DNA of 24,032 nt from JAICNR01 sp035687725 (GTDB taxonomy: Bacteria; Gemmatimonadota; Gemmatimonadetes; JACCXV01; JAHWKZ01). A model generated the notes under the pieces. The model was not told the origin of the DNA and did not search any database. It saw nothing but the letters and a program-made list of their open reading frames with translations. The position numbers and the translations under genes were made by a program. The stretch lies in contig DASRVB010000175.1 in NCBI GenBank assembly GCA_035687725.1, forward strand, positions 1 through 24,032, given 5' to 3'. This document shows positions 22,323 to 24,032 of this stretch, one piece after another. How positions within the stretch are numbered: the first letter of the stretch is position 1; each line of letters begins with the position of its first letter.

Positions 22323-24032
22323 ATGAGCGCTCTCTCGGCGTTCGCGGTGGCCGCCGTGCTCGGGAGTCCGTTGCTGGCGGCCGAGATCACCGGGGTCGTC
22401 CGCGACGAGTCGTCGGGCGAGCCTGTCGCGGGCGCCGTCGTCACGCTGGAGGAATCGGGGCGCGCGGCGGTGACCGGGGTCGACGGATTCTACGCCATCT
22501 CCGACGTCCCGCCTGGTCCCCACCATCTTACCGTTCGCGTCCTGGGGTTCCAGTCGCGCAGCCTTCACGTCCTCGTTCCGGCCAGCGGATCGCTGCGCGT
22601 CGATCTCGTGCTGCGCGCCGATCCGATCGAGGTCGATGCGGTCGTGGTCAGGAGCCGCGTCCCGATCCGTGGGCTGGACGTGGACGGTCGCGAGCTCGAT
22701 CCCACGCGGCGGGTGTCGGGAGCCGCGATCCGGAACGACCCCTTCACTCCGGAGCCCGACGTAATCGAGGCGCTCATCGGCGGCAGCGTGTCGGGCGTTC
22801 CCGAATCGGGAGGCGGGCTCCACGTCCATGGCGGCGACGGCGACGAGCTGGGGTTCCTCCTCGACGGGATTCCCGTCTTCAGCCCCTATCACAGTGGGGT
22901 GCGGTCCGGAGCGTGGAATGCGGACGCCGTGTCGGGCGCCGAGCTGCGGACGGATCCGACGCTGCCGCTGGACGCCCTGTCCGGGGCGGTCCTCGTGTCG
23001 ACGATCGACCCGGGAGACAGACTCCGCTCCGGCGGGCATCTGTCGACGTCCCAGATCGGCCTCACCTCGAGCGGACCGCTCGCGGGCGGCGCCGGCTACC
23101 TGCTGGCCGGACAGGCGGGATATCCGGGCCTTATCCGTCCGCCGGACGAGCCGTCGTACCTCGACGGTTCCGATCACGACCTGCTGGCCAAGCTGGCCGT
23201 GCCGCTGGGAGGCGGCGGCCTGCGGCTCCTTGCCTTCGACCATCGGAACGAAGTGCGCGCATCGAGCCGCCCGAGCGAGGTCGGGGACACGCCGCTCGAG
23301 CCGGGCGAGCCGAACGTGTACGCGTGGCAAGGCCGATCCGTGGGGCTGGACTGGAACGGCGCGGCGCGCGGCCGGCTCACGCCCTCGATCCGGGCGTGGC
23401 GGGCTGCACAGGAGGCGTCGTTCCGATGGAACGGCGAGGAATCGGGTGCCATCCGGGTGACCAGCGACCGCGAGCAGTATGGGCTGCTCGCGTCGCTCCA
23501 GTGGAAGACAACGGGGAGGACGGCGGAGATTGGATTGCTGGCAACGCGGGACGAGGCGGCGTACGCGGTCGCCGCGGATCCCGCCGATCAGGAAATAGCC
23601 GGCGAAGCGGACGAGCTGGCGCTGCTCGTGAGCGTCGCCGAATCGATCGGAGAGCGTGTGGAGCTCCGTGCGGGCCTTCGCGCGAGCCGGCGCGATGGAG
23701 GCGAGCGGCTCCTCCCGCGCGTCGGAATCCGGGCGCGGGTGGCCGAATCGGTTTCGATCTTCGCCGAATATGCGCGGACGGCGCAGACCGTGCAGTCGCT
23801 GCGGAACGCGGAATCGGTGGTCGGCAGGATCTTTCCGCCCGAGCTCTATGCGGGCGGAGAGGACACGGGCATTCCCGTGGCCGTCGCCCACTACGTAGCG
23901 GTGGGGATGGTGGCGCTTCCGAGAGCCGGCACGCGAGTCGAGCTCGAGGCGTACGCGCGCTCGCTCGACGACCTCGCCATGCTGGACCCGGAAGATGGGC
24001 AGCCGTTCGCGAGCGCAACGGTCCGGCGCGGC
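22323..24032 (+). CDS. TonB-dependent outer membrane receptor, partial (3' end beyond the window)
   Basis: The frame stays open for 570 codons from ATG 22323 to the last base of the window, with no stop, so it is incomplete. A signal peptide (about 1-19, ending LLAAE) is followed by a carboxypeptidase-regulatory-like beta-sandwich (GVVRDESSGEPVAGAVVTL to about residue 100). A plug-like domain follows (VIEALIGGSVSGVPESGGGL and FLLDGIPVFSPYHSG), then amphipathic strands of the barrel. This is the architecture of SusC-like or related TonB-dependent receptors that take up large or scarce nutrients. The TonB box is not obvious. The long open frame on the opposite strand (21354-23891) is a shadow. 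The ribosome binding site is weak. The substrate is unknown. Confidence 0.88.
   Translation, partial: MSALSAFAVAAVLGSPLLAAEITGVVRDESSGEPVAGAVVTLEESGRAAVTGVDGFYAISDVPPGPHHLTVRVLGFQSRSLHVLVPASGSLRVDLVLRADPIEVDAVVVRSRVPIRGLDVDGRELDPTRRVSGAAIRNDPFTPEPDVIEALIGGSVSGVPESGGGLHVHGGDGDELGFLLDGIPVFSPYHSGVRSGAWNADAVSGAELRTDPTLPLDALSGAVLVSTIDPGDRLRSGGHLSTSQIGLTSSGPLAGGAGYLLAGQAGYPGLIRPPDEPSYLDGSDHDLLAKLAVPLGGGGLRLLAFDHRNEVRASSRPSEVGDTPLEPGEPNVYAWQGRSVGLDWNGAARGRLTPSIRAWRAAQEASFRWNGEESGAIRVTSDREQYGLLASLQWKTTGRTAEIGLLATRDEAAYAVAADPADQEIAGEADELALLVSVAESIGERVELRAGLRASRRDGGERLLPRVGIRARVAESVSIFAEYARTAQTVQSLRNAESVVGRIFPPELYAGGEDTGIPVAVAHYVAVGMVALPRAGTRVELEAYARSLDDLAMLDPEDGQPFASATVRRG

Noticed and set aside
21354..23891. 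Minus-strand open frame of 845 codons
   Set aside because: It lies opposite the RCC1-side lipoprotein and the TonB receptor. The product is rich in Arg, Gly, Asp and His with no domain, as expected for antisense of GC-rich coding DNA, while the plus-strand proteins are recognisable.

Overview
The window is GC-rich bacterial DNA. Hand counts of short samples give about 72% GC in gltX and in part of the kinase gene, but 52-58% in parts of 7010-12335. The organism has a Gram-negative envelope: a TonB-dependent receptor, an OmpA-like barrel and several lipoproteins are encoded here. A class III cyclase fused to TolB-like and TPR regions, together with secreted Ig-like and RCC1 proteins, is the kind of content seen in Gemmatimonadota and related phyla. 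That placement is inference only.

Region 1 (1-5028) is housekeeping. A small membrane protein gene diverges from gltX (glutamyl-tRNA synthetase). Then come rlmN (23S rRNA/tRNA m2A methyltransferase), a class I glutamine amidotransferase and an MFS transporter. The last three are tightly packed, with 4-nt overlaps. Region 2 (5059-7009) holds a LeuT-like sodium symporter with a 34-residue membrane partner, and a tRNA-Val(GAC) gene with a recognisable promoter.

Region 3 (7010-9509, minus strand) is the most interesting part. It is a self-contained three-gene operon with a near-consensus promoter: a 129-residue acidic-headed protein of unknown family, an APH-fold kinase and a HopA1-family protein. 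Kinase plus HopA1 pairs dehydrate Ser/Thr in class V lanthipeptides and thioamitides, but none of the other genes of those clusters is present. The operon ends exactly at the CCA of the tRNA-Val gene, on the opposite strand. I read it as a possible minimal kinase-eliminylase modification module whose candidate substrate is the 129-residue protein.

Region 4 (9516-13247, minus strand) encodes a membrane adenylate cyclase with TolB-like and TPR regions, a zinc-ribbon protein and a bactofilin. Region 5 (13411-18698, minus strand) looks like an envelope operon: a 1267-residue secreted protein of alternating Ig-like modules, a Big_2 lipoprotein and two further lipoproteins. Region 6 (18795-24032, plus strand) encodes an OmpA-like barrel with thrombospondin type 3 repeats, a seven-repeat RCC1 propeller lipoprotein, an unknown lipoprotein and the first 570 codons of a TonB-dependent receptor, which runs off the window. 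No gap between genes exceeds 165 bases. No CRISPR array, insertion sequence or integrase was seen.
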